64,000 nt of DNA, taken from assembly GCF_000378485.1 (NCBI RefSeq), contig NZ_KB899977.1, forward strand, positions 1 to 64,000, in the 5' to 3' direction. The notes under the pieces are model-generated. The model searched no databases, was not told the origin of the DNA, and saw only the letters and a list, made by a program, of their open reading frames with translations. Position numbers and translations under genes: made by a program. This DNA comes from Flavobacterium rivuli WB 3.3-2 = DSM 21788. Lineage in GTDB: Bacteria > Bacteroidota > Bacteroidia > Flavobacteriales > Flavobacteriaceae. Positions 7,781-16,404 of the stretch are shown here, piece after piece; positions within the stretch are counted from its first letter, which is position 1, and every line of letters starts with the position of its first letter.

Positions 7781-9970
7781 ATGAGTAATAGAAACGGAAA
7801 ACCGTCGAAGAAAAAAGAAAATGATTTTTCTTCAAAAATTTACAAGATACTCGCAAAAGATTCTAATAAGTCGTTTAACTATAAGCAGATAGCTGCCATA
7901 CTTGAAGTGGATGATACCCAAAGCAGGAACGATATTATTAAAGAGCTTAAGTATCTTGCCGCTAAGGAGCAGATTGAAGAAGTTGAAAGAGGCAAATACA
8001 CCGTGTCTGCCAAAGCCGATTATGTTGAAGGAAAAATAGATATGACAAGCAGGAAAACTGCTTATTTTGTATCTCCGGAATTAGAAGAAGACGTATTTAT
8101 ACCTACCAATAATCTTGGTAAAGCCCTTGATAAAGATAAAGTTAAGGTATATATATACAACCGTCGTAAAGGCCGTAAGCCCGAAGGCGAAGTTGTAGAA
8201 ATTATTGAGCGTTATAAAACAGAGTTTGTGGGTGTAATAGACATACAAAAGAATTTTGCTTTTGTAAGTACTGCCAACCCAAAAATGTATACCGATATTT
8301 TTATCCCTAAGAATAAACTTGGCGATGCCGAAAATGGTGATGTGGTATTGGTTAAAATGGACGACTGGCCTGCCAAAGCCGATAGCCCTTTTGGGTCGGT
8401 GCTGCGTGTGCTTGGTAAACCGGGCGAACACAACACAGAGATCCATGCCATATTAGCCGAATACGGATTGCCATCTGACTTTCCTGTTGATGTAGAGGTA
8501 TTTGCACAAAAGATAAATACTGAGATTGAACCCGAAGAGATTGCCCGCAGGAGGGATATGCGTGATGTACTTACCTTTACCATAGACCCTAAGGATGCAA
8601 AAGATTTTGATGATGCCTTATCGTTCCAGAAACTGGAGAATGGTAATTATGAAATAGGTATCCATATTGCAGATGTATCATATTACCTTGAAGAAGGCAC
8701 TATACTTGATGCTGAAGCCTATAACAGGGCAACATCGGTATATCTTGTAGACAGGGTAGTACCTATGCTGCCAGAGGTGCTTAGTAACTTTGCATGTTCG
8801 CTTCGCCCTAACGAGGAAAAATATACATTCTCTGCAATATTTGAGATAGACGAAAAAGCCGTGGTTAAAAACCAGTGGTTTGGCCGTACAGTAATTTATA
8901 GCGATCAGCGTTTTGCTTATGAGGAAGCACAGCATATTATAGAAACCGGTGGCAATACTATTCCGCAGGAAATTTCTATTACCGGTGCCGAATATGAGGT
9001 TAGCGATGCTATTAAAGAGGCTACCTTAAAACTAAATGCATTGTCTAAAATATTGCGTAGCAAGCGTATGGCTAACGGCGCTATATCTTTTAATAAGGTA
9101 GAGGTTAAATTTAATCTTAATGAAGAGGCAGAACCGGTAGGTGTTTACTTTAAAGTTGCTAAAGATGCCAACCATCTTATAGAGGAATTTATGCTTTTGG
9201 CTAACCGAAAAGTTGCTGAATTTATAGGGAAACAAAGGCCTGAAAAAACTTTTGTATACCGTATTCACGATGAGCCGGACCAGGATAAGCTTATTAACAT
9301 GCAAACGGTTATTGCTAAATTTGGTTACAAAATAGACTTAAGGTCTAAAACAGATATATCTAAATCGCTTAATAATTTATTAGCCGATGTTCAGGGTAAA
9401 AAAGAACAAAATCTTGTAGATACCCTTGCCATACGCACCATGAGCAAGGCTAAATACAGTACAGATAACATAGGCCACTACGGCCTTGCCTTTGAGTATT
9501 ATTCGCACTTTACATCGCCTATACGCCGTTATCCGGATGTTATGGCACACAGATTGCTTCAGCATTACCTGGACGGTGGAAAATCTGCCGATAAAGAGGT
9601 GTATGAAGAGCAGTGTGTACACTCATCATCTATGGAGAGCCTTGCTGCTAATGCAGAGCGCGACAGTATTAAATACATGCAGGTTAAATACATGCTCGAC
9701 CATCAGCATGAAGAGTTCCTGGGTGTAATATCGGGCGTTACAGAGTGGGGTATTTATGTAGAGATCATCTCTAACAAGTGTGAGGGCATGTGCCGCATAC
9801 GCGAAATAAAAGACGATTACTACACTTTTGATGATAAGCAATATGCACTGGTAGGAGAGGTTACACATAACATTCTGCAGCTGGGCGACGAGGTATTTGT
9901 AAAGGTTAAAAATGCCGATCTTGTTAAGAAACAGCTTGACTTTACGTTCTTACGCAAAAACGATCAATAA
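7781..9970 (+). CDS. rnr: Ribonuclease R (RNB-family 3'-5' exoribonuclease)
   Basis: RNase R degrades structured RNA processively from the 3' end and takes part in rRNA quality control and mRNA decay. The 729-residue product has a basic N-terminal tail and winged-helix region (to about 75) and cold-shock OB domains (about 80-230). The RNB catalytic domain carries the metal-ligating aspartates in DPKDAKDFDDALS (about 269-281). A C-terminal S1 domain (about 645-725) begins LGVISGVTEWGIYVEI. Length is typical. It starts with ATG after an AT-rich leader and is probably monocistronic. Confidence 0.95.
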   Translation: MSNRNGKPSKKKENDFSSKIYKILAKDSNKSFNYKQIAAILEVDDTQSRNDIIKELKYLAAKEQIEEVERGKYTVSAKADYVEGKIDMTSRKTAYFVSPELEEDVFIPTNNLGKALDKDKVKVYIYNRRKGRKPEGEVVEIIERYKTEFVGVIDIQKNFAFVSTANPKMYTDIFIPKNKLGDAENGDVVLVKMDDWPAKADSPFGSVLRVLGKPGEHNTEIHAILAEYGLPSDFPVDVEVFAQKINTEIEPEEIARRRDMRDVLTFTIDPKDAKDFDDALSFQKLENGNYEIGIHIADVSYYLEEGTILDAEAYNRATSVYLVDRVVPMLPEVLSNFACSLRPNEEKYTFSAIFEIDEKAVVKNQWFGRTVIYSDQRFAYEEAQHIIETGGNTIPQEISITGAEYEVSDAIKEATLKLNALSKILRSKRMANGAISFNKVEVKFNLNEEAEPVGVYFKVAKDANHLIEEFMLLANRKVAEFIGKQRPEKTFVYRIHDEPDQDKLINMQTVIAKFGYKIDLRSKTDISKSLNNLLADVQGKKEQNLVDTLAIRTMSKAKYSTDNIGHYGLAFEYYSHFTSPIRRYPDVMAHRLLQHYLDGGKSADKEVYEEQCVHSSSMESLAANAERDSIKYMQVKYMLDHQHEEFLGVISGVTEWGIYVEIISNKCEGMCRIREIKDDYYTFDDKQYALVGEVTHNILQLGDEVFVKVKNADLVKKQLDFTFLRKNDQ

Positions 9971-10066
9971 CAAATTAGAAATACACTAAGTATTTTCGGA
10001 ACTGTAACAATTTAGACAGCCGGGAGTCTTTGTGGTATACTACAATTAAAAAAACAATTAAGTATC

Positions 10067-10735
10067 ATGAAAAAATTAATGATAATAGCCTTTATAGGCT
10101 TAAGCCAGTTTGTATCGGCACAGGTAACTAAAAATTTAGGCGATTTTACGACCATAAGGGTATTCGATAAAATAAATGTAACCCTTGTAAAATCTAACGA
10201 AAGTAAGATTGTAATCAACGGGTCAAGGGCTGAAGATGTAGAAGTAGTAACTAAGAATGACGAACTTAAAGTACGCATGAAACTTTCTAAACTACTTAAG
10301 GGAGAAGACATTAATGCTACTGTTTATTACAAGGTTATCAACCAGGTAGAGGCGAGTGAAGGTTCTTATGTAGGATCGGCAGATACGTTTAACAGTACCG
10401 CTTTTGAGGTAAATACTAAAGAAGGCTCTACCATAAAACTGGAGCTTGATGTACAAAAGCTGAAATCTAAAGCAACTTCGGGCGGTATATTAGACCTTAC
10501 CGGTAAAGCAGCAAACCATGACGCTACGTTAACTGCAGGCGGAATTATAAAAGCAAAAAGCCTTACTACTGCGCAAACTACAGTATCTGTTAGTGCCGGT
10601 GGTAATGCAGATGTTTTTGCTACCGATTTTGTTGATGCTAAAACAAAGGCAGGCGGTACTATTGATGTTTATGGAAACCCTAAACAGGTTAACCAAAAAA
10701 CGTTTGCAGGCGGTACTATTAATATAAGAAAATAA
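10067..10735 (+). CDS. Secreted GIN-domain (DUF2807) protein 1
   Basis: The product has 222 residues with a signal peptide (to about residue 19, QFVSAQ). The rest is a head GIN domain: repeated short beta-strands forming a beta-helix-like solenoid, with Gly/Ser/Thr-rich turns (ASEGSYVGSADTF, ATSGGILDL, AGGTIDVYGNPK). DUF2807 proteins are abundant exported proteins of unknown function in Bacteroidota. The similar gene 149 bp downstream shares length, the opening strand motif (NLxxFxTxxxxxxIKVxLVKSNE-like) and the ending GNPKxVN, indicating tandem duplication. Confidence 0.85.
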   Translation: MKKLMIIAFIGLSQFVSAQVTKNLGDFTTIRVFDKINVTLVKSNESKIVINGSRAEDVEVVTKNDELKVRMKLSKLLKGEDINATVYYKVINQVEASEGSYVGSADTFNSTAFEVNTKEGSTIKLELDVQKLKSKATSGGILDLTGKAANHDATLTAGGIIKAKSLTTAQTTVSVSAGGNADVFATDFVDAKTKAGGTIDVYGNPKQVNQKTFAGGTINIRK

Positions 10736-10772
10736 GAATTTTTACCAGTCTTAGGGCTTGTTTCAAATTTAT

Positions 10773-10807
10773 AAAAACCTCATAAATAAATTTTTATGAG
10801 GTTTTTT
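10773..10807 (+). terminator. Rho-independent terminator
   Basis: Stem aaaaacctcata (10773-10784) pairs with tatgaggttttt (10795-10806), followed by T residues. It separates the two GIN-domain genes into separate transcripts. Confidence 0.8.
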
Positions 10808-10883
10808 GTTTCAAACTGTAACGTTTGGTATATCATACAGTCTTTAAAGTATATAATCAATCAATCAATAAAAAAATATACTT

Positions 10884-11534
10884 ATGAAATCACTCTATTT
10901 ACTTACTGCCCTTGCTGCTTTTAACCTTGTTGCAGCCCAAAAAACTATTAACCTTGAATCATTTAAAAGCCTGACCACTGGCGAAGATATGAAGGTTAAA
11001 CTTGTAAAATCTAATGAGAATAAACTGGTTGTTGCTAACAATGACGAGGACGAAGAAGTTACAGTTGAAAACGTAGGAGGGCTGTTAATCCTTCGTGGTG
11101 ATGACAGCAATGTAACGCTGTATTACAAAGATAATTTGGAGGCAATTATTGCAGGAGAAGATTCTGTAATATCCGGTAATGATGAAATTAAAGCAAACGA
11201 ATTTAAACTTGTAGCCGGAGCCGATGCTATAGTGCACCTTAACCTTAACGTGCAAAAACTATTTACCGTTGCCAGCGATGATGCGGTGGTAACCCTTACC
11301 GGTAAAGCTACAGATCATAACGCTGTTTTAAAAGATGATGCTGTACTTAAAGGTACCGATCTTTTAACTGTTAATACCGTTATTAAACTGTCTGCAGATG
11401 CTGTTGCAACCATTACCACAAAAGGAACTGTTAATGCAGAAGCAGGAGAAGATGCATCGTTAAAAATATTTGGTAATCCTAAAACGGTTAATAAATCAAC
11501 CGGCGAAGATGGCAGTATTGTAGTGGTTAATTAG
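10884..11534 (+). CDS. Secreted GIN-domain (DUF2807) protein 2
   Basis: This 216-residue paralogue of the preceding gene has a signal peptide ending near residue 18 (FNLVAAQ) and the same beta-solenoid pattern. It is noticeably more acidic: where copy 1 has Gly-rich turns, this copy carries Asp/Glu at the equivalent turns (EDSVISGNDEIK, ASDDAVVTL, LKDDAVLKG, AGEDASLKI). Both end GNPKxVN plus a final strand. The regular change from Gly/Ser to Asp/Glu suggests diverged surface charge or metal binding; that is inference. Confidence 0.85.
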   Translation: MKSLYLLTALAAFNLVAAQKTINLESFKSLTTGEDMKVKLVKSNENKLVVANNDEDEEVTVENVGGLLILRGDDSNVTLYYKDNLEAIIAGEDSVISGNDEIKANEFKLVAGADAIVHLNLNVQKLFTVASDDAVVTLTGKATDHNAVLKDDAVLKGTDLLTVNTVIKLSADAVATITTKGTVNAEAGEDASLKIFGNPKTVNKSTGEDGSIVVVN

Positions 11535-11622
11535 GATAGTATTAGTGCAAAAAAAAGTTAATTACGGGGGTATTTTTAAATTTAAAATTTTAAATAGTAA
11601 CTTGCAGCATTAAATAAAATGG

Positions 11623-12300
11623 ATGTTACAGGATATTTTAAGCGCCATACCGTTAGGTTTAATTTTGAGCATAATGCCCGGCGCAGTGTTTTTTGTATTG
11701 CTGGAAACCAGTGTAATTAAAGGTTTTAAAGCTGCCCTTGCTTTTGATCTTGGTGCAATAACATCTGATGTTGTTTTTATACTTATAGCCTATTTTAGCA
11801 GTTACCAGCTGCTTGCAAAAATAAAAGATGAGCCCGCCCTGTTTATATTTGGTGGGCTTATTATGTTTTTATATGGCTTAATTTCGTTTTTAAACATCAC
11901 TAAAAGCTCTAAAAACGAATTAGTGGACGAAGCTGCCAAAGATATTTTAAAACGCAATTATTTTAGCTTATTTGCAAAAGGGTTCTTCCTTAATTTTATA
12001 AATATTGGGGTGCTGGGCTTTTGGCTTGGTGTAATTATCGCCTGGGGGCCTAAACTGGATCTGGACCCTAAACGTATGCTTATATTTTTTATAGCTGTAG
12101 TAACTACTTATTTTATTGTAGATATTGGTAAAATTATGCTTGCAAAACAGCTAAGGACAAAACTTACCACAACTAATATTGTAAAAATTAAAAAAGGGAT
12201 AAGCCTTGTAATAATGATTTTTGGCTTCTTTTTACTCCTGCAGGGTATATTTCCTAAAGAGTTAAATGCCGTTATAGATAAGGTAGAAAAAAATAAGTAG
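11623..12300 (+). CDS. LysE/RhtB-family transporter
   Basis: A 225-residue integral membrane protein with about six hydrophobic segments and the family start LGLILSIMPGAVFFVLLETSVIKGF. The MPGA(V/P) motif and glycine-rich first helix are typical of LysE/RhtB exporters, which move amino acids or small metabolites out of the cell. The substrate cannot be told from sequence. It begins 88 bp after the GIN-domain gene and ends at a terminator shared with the tRNA-Cys gene. Confidence 0.85.
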   Translation: MLQDILSAIPLGLILSIMPGAVFFVLLETSVIKGFKAALAFDLGAITSDVVFILIAYFSSYQLLAKIKDEPALFIFGGLIMFLYGLISFLNITKSSKNELVDEAAKDILKRNYFSLFAKGFFLNFINIGVLGFWLGVIIAWGPKLDLDPKRMLIFFIAVVTTYFIVDIGKIMLAKQLRTKLTTTNIVKIKKGISLVIMIFGFFLLLQGIFPKELNAVIDKVEKNK

Positions 12301-12323
12301 TTAATACATAAACGATTAAAAAC

Positions 12324-12357
12324 AAAAAAAGCTATCAAATATTTGATAGCTTTTTTT
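12324..12357. terminator. Bidirectional terminator between LysE gene and tRNA-Cys
   Basis: aaaaaaagctatcaaat (12324-12340) is the exact reverse complement of 12341-12357. With an A-tract on one side and a T-tract on the other, it can end transcription from both strands. Confidence 0.85.
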
Positions 12358-12431
12358 TGGAGGCATCTAGCGGATTCGAACCGCTGTACGAGGTTTTGCA
12401 GACCTCTGCCTAGCCACTCGGCCAAGATGCC
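12358..12431 (-). tRNA. tRNA-Cys (anticodon GCA)
   Basis: Read on the minus strand, the gene starts GGCATCTTGGCCGAGTGGC and folds into a cloverleaf. The acceptor is GGCATCT/AGATGCC. The anticodon loop contains CTGCAAA with GCA at the wobble-to-third positions. The T-arm is GCGGTTCGAATCCGC, and the 3' end TCCA is encoded. The anticodon decodes UGC/UGU cysteine codons. Confidence 0.95.
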
Positions 12432-12506
12432 CTATTAACGGTTGGCAAATTTACATATATTTTGCAGTAACGCAAGAAAAAAGTGTACAAAGTGCAAAAT
12501 ACTTTA

Positions 12507-12866
12507 CTAAGTACGGTATTCTTCAATCTCTATGGCTACCTGTGCTACATCGCCACCTATAGGCGGGTTTAGCTTGGCTACAGATAGTTTAATTCTTGCA
12601 ACTTCGGGCAGCTCTGCAAAGGTTCTTACTATAATACGCTGTGCTACATGCTCTAAGAGATTACTGCGAATAGCCATCTCTTCCATTACTATTTTATTAA
12701 GGTGCACATAATCTACGGTATCGGTAAGGTTATCCGTCTCCATAGATTTTCTCAGGTCGGTCTTAATTTCAAGGTCAACCCTGTAGTCACTGCCTATTTT
12801 ACTTTCCTCAATCAGGCAGCCGTGATACGAAAAAGTGCGTATATTCTTTAATTTTATAATTCCCAT
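12507..12866 (-). CDS. folB: Dihydroneopterin aldolase
   Basis: FolB cleaves 7,8-dihydroneopterin to 6-hydroxymethyl-dihydropterin in folate synthesis. The product from this ATG is 119 residues and shows the tunnelling-fold pattern: opening strand GIIKLKNIRTFSYHGC with catalytic-region Tyr/His-Gly, then YRVDLEIKTDL, DTVDYVHL, LLEHVAQRI (the pterin-binding Glu region) and a closing strand. An upstream in-frame ATG (12890) adds only a short polar tail that runs into the repeat region, so 12866 is preferred. Confidence 0.88.
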   Translation of the reverse strand: MGIIKLKNIRTFSYHGCLIEESKIGSDYRVDLEIKTDLRKSMETDNLTDTVDYVHLNKIVMEEMAIRSNLLEHVAQRIIVRTFAELPEVARIKLSVAKLNPPIGGDVAQVAIEIEEYRT

Positions 12867-12869
12867 CTT

Positions 12870-13050
12870 TTTATAGTTGCAAAGTTTCAAAGTTGCAGAG
12901 TGGCAAAGTTACGAGAATAGTTGCAAAGTAGAAGAGTGCAAAGTAGCAAAGTATTTTTAAAGAAGTAGCAAAGTTTGAAAGTTATACAGTAGCAAAGTAA
13001 TTTTAAAGCAATTGTAAACTTTGCTACTCTGCTACTTTGCTACTCTGTAA
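12870..13050. repeat. Degenerate short repeats of gtagcaaagt type, both orientations
   Basis: About ten copies of the core gcaaagt or its variants (ttgcaaag, gtagcaaagta, ggcaaagtt) occur on the plus strand between 12877 and 13000. Two reverse-oriented stretches (tttgctactctgctactttgctac) follow at about 13019-13042, so the two halves can pair. It lies between the divergent folB and glnS starts. Similar 'actttgctac' runs occur between genes in other Bacteroidota; origin and role are not known. Confidence 0.65.
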
Positions 13051-13067
13051 CTTTAAAACTATTTAAT

Positions 13068-13075
13068 TACCTTTG
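13068..13075 (+). promoter_or_regulatory. glnS -7 box TACCTTTG
   Basis: A perfect TAnnTTTG box lies 20 bp before the glnS start. No TTG at the usual spacing is seen, because the upstream DNA is the gcaaagt repeat tract, which may itself influence the promoter. Confidence 0.5.
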
Positions 13076-13095
13076 CAGTCTTATTTAAACAAGCT

Positions 13096-14781
13096 ATGTT
13101 AACCGAAGAGCGATCACTGAATTTTATAGAGCAAATTATAGAAGAAGACCTGGCCAATGGCTTCCCAAAAGACAAATTACGCTTTCGTTTCCCGCCGGAA
13201 CCTAACGGTTACCTGCACATAGGCCACGCAAGTTCTATTTGCCTTAACTTTGGTTTAGGCCTGCGTTACAATGCTCCTGTAAACTTACGATTTGACGATA
13301 CCAACCCTGCAAAAGAAGAGCAGGAATTTGTAGATGCCATAAAAAAAGACGTAGAATGGCTGGGATATACCTGGGCTGAAGAGCGTTATGCATCAGATTA
13401 TTTTCAGGAATTGTATGACTGGGCCGTTCAGTTTATTAAAAAAGGTGTAGCCTATGTAGACAGCCAGAGCAGCGATGATATGGCTAAGCAAAAAGGTACG
13501 CCAAGCCAGCCGGGTACTAACAGCCCGCACCGTGACCGATCTGTGGAAGAAAACCTTGAGTTGTTTGAAAAAATGAAACAGGGAGAATTTGCAGAAGGCA
13601 CCTATGTGCTTAGGGCAAAGATAGATATGGCATCGCCTAACATGCTTATGCGCGACCCTATTATGTACCGCATATTACAAAAAAGCCACCATCGTACCGG
13701 TACAACCTGGTCTATATACCCTATGTATGACTGGGCACATGGCGAAAGCGATTACATAGAGGCTGTATCGCACTCGCTATGTACGTTAGAGTTTGCCATG
13801 CACAGAGAATTGTATGACTGGTTTTTAGACCAGGTGTATGATAATACTTTAACACGCCCTAAACAACGTGAATTTGCACGCCGTAACCTTAGCCATACTG
13901 TTGTAAGTAAACGCAAGTTACTACAGCTTGTAGAGGAAAAATATGTTACCGGATGGGATGACCCGCGTATGAGTACCCTGAGCGGTATGCGCAGGCGAGG
14001 TTATACAGCGGCAGCAATACGTAATTTTGCCGATACCATTGGTATTGCAAAACGTCAAAACCTTATAGATGTTTCGTTATTAGAGTTCTGCGTTCGTGAA
14101 GACCTTAATAAAACGGCTCCACGCGTTATGGCAGTCCTTGATCCTGTTAAGCTTGTTATTACCAACTATCCTGAAGGTAAAGAAGAATGGCTTGAGGCAG
14201 AGAACAATCCTGAAGATGAATTGGCAGGAAGCCGTGAAGTACCATTTAGCCGTGAATTATACATAGAGCGTGAGGACTTTATGGAGAATGCAAATAACAA
14301 GTATTTCCGCCTTACTTTAGGTAAAGAAGTTCGCCTTAAAAATGCGTATATTATTAAAGGAGAATCTGTTGTAAAAGATGCCGATGGTACCATTACAGAA
14401 ATCCATGCTACGTATGATACTGATAGTAAAAGCGGCAGCGGCACCGAAGCAAGCCTTCGTAAAATAAAAGGTACCATTCACTGGGTATCTGTACCGCATG
14501 CTATTAAAGCAGAGGTAAGGATATACGACAGGCTGTTTACACACGAAAATCCTGATGGAGATAAGGATGTAGACTTTAAAGAATACATTAACCCTGACTC
14601 GTTACAGGTTATTACCGGTTATCTTGAGCCAAGCCTTAAAAGTGCCGAAGCGGGTGAGCGTGTACAATTTCAGCGCCTCGGATATTTTTGTGTAGATAAA
14701 GATACCAATGCTGAGCAAATTGTTTTTAACAAAACAGTAGGCCTTCGTGATACCTGGGCAAAAGTAGAAAGCAAAGAATAA
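13096..14781 (+). CDS. glnS: Glutaminyl-tRNA synthetase
   Basis: GlnRS charges tRNA-Gln with glutamine. The 561-residue protein has the class I HIGH motif (H41-I-G-H44 in NGYLHIGHASS), the GlnRS-specific block RFDDTNP, and the KMSKS-like motif VVSKRK near 275. It also has the two C-terminal anticodon-binding beta-barrels (from about 340). Presence of GlnRS means the cell need not rely on the transamidation route for Gln-tRNA. It starts at ATG after the repeat-rich divergent region and ends at a clear terminator. Confidence 0.96.
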   Translation: MLTEERSLNFIEQIIEEDLANGFPKDKLRFRFPPEPNGYLHIGHASSICLNFGLGLRYNAPVNLRFDDTNPAKEEQEFVDAIKKDVEWLGYTWAEERYASDYFQELYDWAVQFIKKGVAYVDSQSSDDMAKQKGTPSQPGTNSPHRDRSVEENLELFEKMKQGEFAEGTYVLRAKIDMASPNMLMRDPIMYRILQKSHHRTGTTWSIYPMYDWAHGESDYIEAVSHSLCTLEFAMHRELYDWFLDQVYDNTLTRPKQREFARRNLSHTVVSKRKLLQLVEEKYVTGWDDPRMSTLSGMRRRGYTAAAIRNFADTIGIAKRQNLIDVSLLEFCVREDLNKTAPRVMAVLDPVKLVITNYPEGKEEWLEAENNPEDELAGSREVPFSRELYIEREDFMENANNKYFRLTLGKEVRLKNAYIIKGESVVKDADGTITEIHATYDTDSKSGSGTEASLRKIKGTIHWVSVPHAIKAEVRIYDRLFTHENPDGDKDVDFKEYINPDSLQVITGYLEPSLKSAEAGERVQFQRLGYFCVDKDTNAEQIVFNKTVGLRDTWAKVESKE

Positions 14782-14804
14782 CTCATTATAGAGTATGTTT
14801 ATAG

Positions 14805-14832
14805 AAACTCCCTGTTTATAGGGAGTTTTTTT
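14805..14832 (+). terminator. Rho-independent terminator after glnS
   Basis: aaactccct (14805-14813) pairs with agggagttt (14820-14828), and a T-tract follows. Confidence 0.88.
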
Positions 14833-15096
14833 ATTATATACACGCTCTATTAAAACGATAATTTATATAAACAGATATTATCAAAGGTGGCTTTACAGGA
14901 TGCGCTCTCGTAAATTATCTTTTGTAAGAATACCTAATGCTTATCTATAGCTGTAAAACCTCATAAAATAAGCTTATTTCAACTTTCACATACTTTGGCT
15001 TTGAATTAACTACACCTTAACATCCTACAAATGTTAAAAAGGCTTACCTTTATAATAATCAAAAAAAACAAATATTAATTTTTAAATATTATTATT
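14833..15096. other. Noncoding leader region upstream of the YtxH operon
   Basis: No coding signal or RNA gene is recognised. The composition is AT-rich and the last 40 bases before the YtxH start are almost pure A/T. A consensus TAnnTTTG box is not evident near the gene, which could mean an alternative sigma factor. That is speculation. Confidence 0.4.
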
Positions 15097-15438
15097 ATGG
15101 CTGGTAAAACAGGAACATTAGTAGCGGTACTTGCAGGTGCTGCAATAGGAGCAGCAGTAGGAATTTTGTTTGCCCCGGACGAAGGTGCAAAAACAAGAAA
15201 AAAAATTAAAGATACTGCAGCAGGTAAGGCAGATGAACTTAAAGATAAAATAGCTGAACTTACCGAAACTGTAAAAGGTAAATTTGGCGGTACAAAGCAT
15301 GATATCGAAGCTGGCTTAGATCATTTAGTATCTAACGTTACAGATAAGGCAGATGATATTATATCTACTTTAGAGAAAAAACTTGAAGCCCTTAAAGGTG
15401 GCGCACAGCAAACAGCAAAAGATACTGCTGAAGCATAA
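15097..15438 (+). CDS. YtxH-domain protein
   Basis: A 113-residue protein with an N-terminal glycine/alanine-rich hydrophobic helix (about 7-25, VAVLAGAAIGAAVGILFAP). The YtxH signature FAPDEGAKTRKKIKD follows, then a long charged amphipathic helix (residues 40-110) likely to form a coiled coil. YtxH proteins are small envelope-associated proteins often induced by general stress in Gram-positives. It is first of a three-gene cassette with 18-bp and 5-bp spacings. Confidence 0.85.
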   Translation: MAGKTGTLVAVLAGAAIGAAVGILFAPDEGAKTRKKIKDTAAGKADELKDKIAELTETVKGKFGGTKHDIEAGLDHLVSNVTDKADDIISTLEKKLEALKGGAQQTAKDTAEA

Positions 15439-15456
15439 TAAAACAAAATCCCTGCT

Positions 15457-15810
15457 ATGGCATTTGAAGAAGTAAAAGAAAACGCAGAAGACCTTAAAAA
15501 CGAGGCCAAAAAACTTATAGAAGCTAATTTAGAATACTATAAGCTTTGGGGTTTTAAGATCGCAATGAAATCTACGGGAATGATGCTCAAGCTTTTTTTG
15601 CTTGCCACCATGCTCATGATCGTTACGCTGTTTTTCTCCATTGCCCTGGCATTGGCATTAGGCTATTGGTTTAATAATTTTGCTTACGGCTTTTTAGCCG
15701 TGGGCTTTATTTACCTTGTTCTTGCCATTGTGGTATATAAAGTTCAGGATAAAATTGTTGAAGGACCTATGTTATCGCAGTTTTCCCGAATATTTTTAAA
15801 GAAATACTAA
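15457..15810 (+). CDS. Holin-superfamily-like small membrane protein
   Basis: A 117-residue protein with an amphipathic N-terminus (EVKENAEDLKNEAKKLIEAN) and two closely spaced transmembrane helices (about 46-68 and 72-94). The profile resembles the 'phage holin family'/Phage_holin_3_6 proteins common next to YtxH in environmental Bacteroidota. Here it belongs to a chromosomal stress-type operon, not a prophage: no endolysin or phage genes are near. The function is probably membrane-associated and is unproven. Confidence 0.75.
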   Translation: MAFEEVKENAEDLKNEAKKLIEANLEYYKLWGFKIAMKSTGMMLKLFLLATMLMIVTLFFSIALALALGYWFNNFAYGFLAVGFIYLVLAIVVYKVQDKIVEGPMLSQFSRIFLKKY

Positions 15811-15815
15811 TAGCC

Positions 15816-16058
15816 ATGCATACAAATGTAAAAGTATATCGCACGTTTGCTGAGATAAACAAAGACCTTGAAATTCTTAAAATAGAGAAAGACCTTGCCT
15901 ACGCAAAGTTTGTAAAAGGTCTCGACGAAACTAAGGAAAGCCTGCAGCCGGGTAACTTAATAGGGGAGACCCCTAAAAAGATACTTGGTGTGTTAGGTGC
16001 TTTTAAAGGTCCTATAAAAAGTGCGGTTATTACCTTTCTTTTAAAAAAATTTTTCTAA
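15816..16058 (+). CDS. DUF6327-like small protein
   Basis: An 80-residue protein with helix EINKDLEILKIEKDLAYAKF followed by a Gly/Pro linker and a basic hydrophobic tail (IKSAVITFLLKKFF) that could touch the membrane. The pattern fits DUF6327, which typically accompanies YtxH and holin-like genes. It starts 5 bp after the preceding gene and ends before a palindromic terminator. No known function. Confidence 0.7.
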   Translation: MHTNVKVYRTFAEINKDLEILKIEKDLAYAKFVKGLDETKESLQPGNLIGETPKKILGVLGAFKGPIKSAVITFLLKKFF

Positions 16059-16072
16059 GTTTTCTATATACA

Positions 16073-16102
16073 AGTAAAGGCTGCCAATTGGCAGCCTTTA
16101 CT
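16073..16102. terminator. 30-bp perfect palindrome, bidirectional terminator
   Basis: agtaaaggctgcc (16073-16085), central aatt, then the exact reverse complement to 16102, followed by a T-rich tract. It lies between the convergent DUF6327 and EF-hand genes. Confidence 0.85.
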
Positions 16103-16110
16103 TTTTATTT

Positions 16111-16404
16111 TTAGTTCTGTTTATCTTTTCTTTCAGCTTTTCTCTTTTCCCTGTAAGCTTTAAGTTCTTCTTTATCAATAAACTTATCTTTGTTTGTATC
16201 AATCTCGGCAAAGTTTTCTTTTAGCTTACCGCGTTGTGCTTTATCTGCTTCTGCCTCACTTATTTTGCCATCGGCATCCGTATCAAGGGCAGCAAACATT
16301 TTTTCGCCATCCGGCTTTTCCCTTTTAACTTTTTCCTGTGCAAAAGACTGTACTGTTGTAAACATACTTACCAGCATAATTACCATTAACCACTTTTTAT
16401 TCAT
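16111..16404 (-). CDS. Secreted EF-hand domain protein
   Basis: A 97-residue exported protein with a signal peptide ending near residue 22 (VQSFAQ). It has two calcium-binding EF-hand loops: LDTDADGKISEAE (about 41-53) and IDTNKDKFIDKEE (about 68-80). Both have Asp/Asn at positions 1, 3 and 5 and Glu at 12, so both should bind Ca2+. Lys/Glu-rich flanks. The role is unknown; such small periplasmic EF-hand proteins are common in marine and soil bacteria. Monocistronic, convergent with the YtxH operon. Confidence 0.85.
   Translation of the reverse strand: MNKKWLMVIMLVSMFTTVQSFAQEKVKREKPDGEKMFAALDTDADGKISEAEADKAQRGKLKENFAEIDTNKDKFIDKEELKAYREKRKAERKDKQN

Noticed and set aside
12877..13042. CRISPR array
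   Set aside because: Repeat units are too short, variable and irregularly spaced, with reverse-oriented copies and no cas genes.
15457..15810. Holin-like gene as evidence of a prophage
   Set aside because: It lies in a YtxH/DUF6327 operon with no lysin, capsid, tail or integrase genes nearby; this set is a chromosomal envelope cassette in many Bacteroidota.
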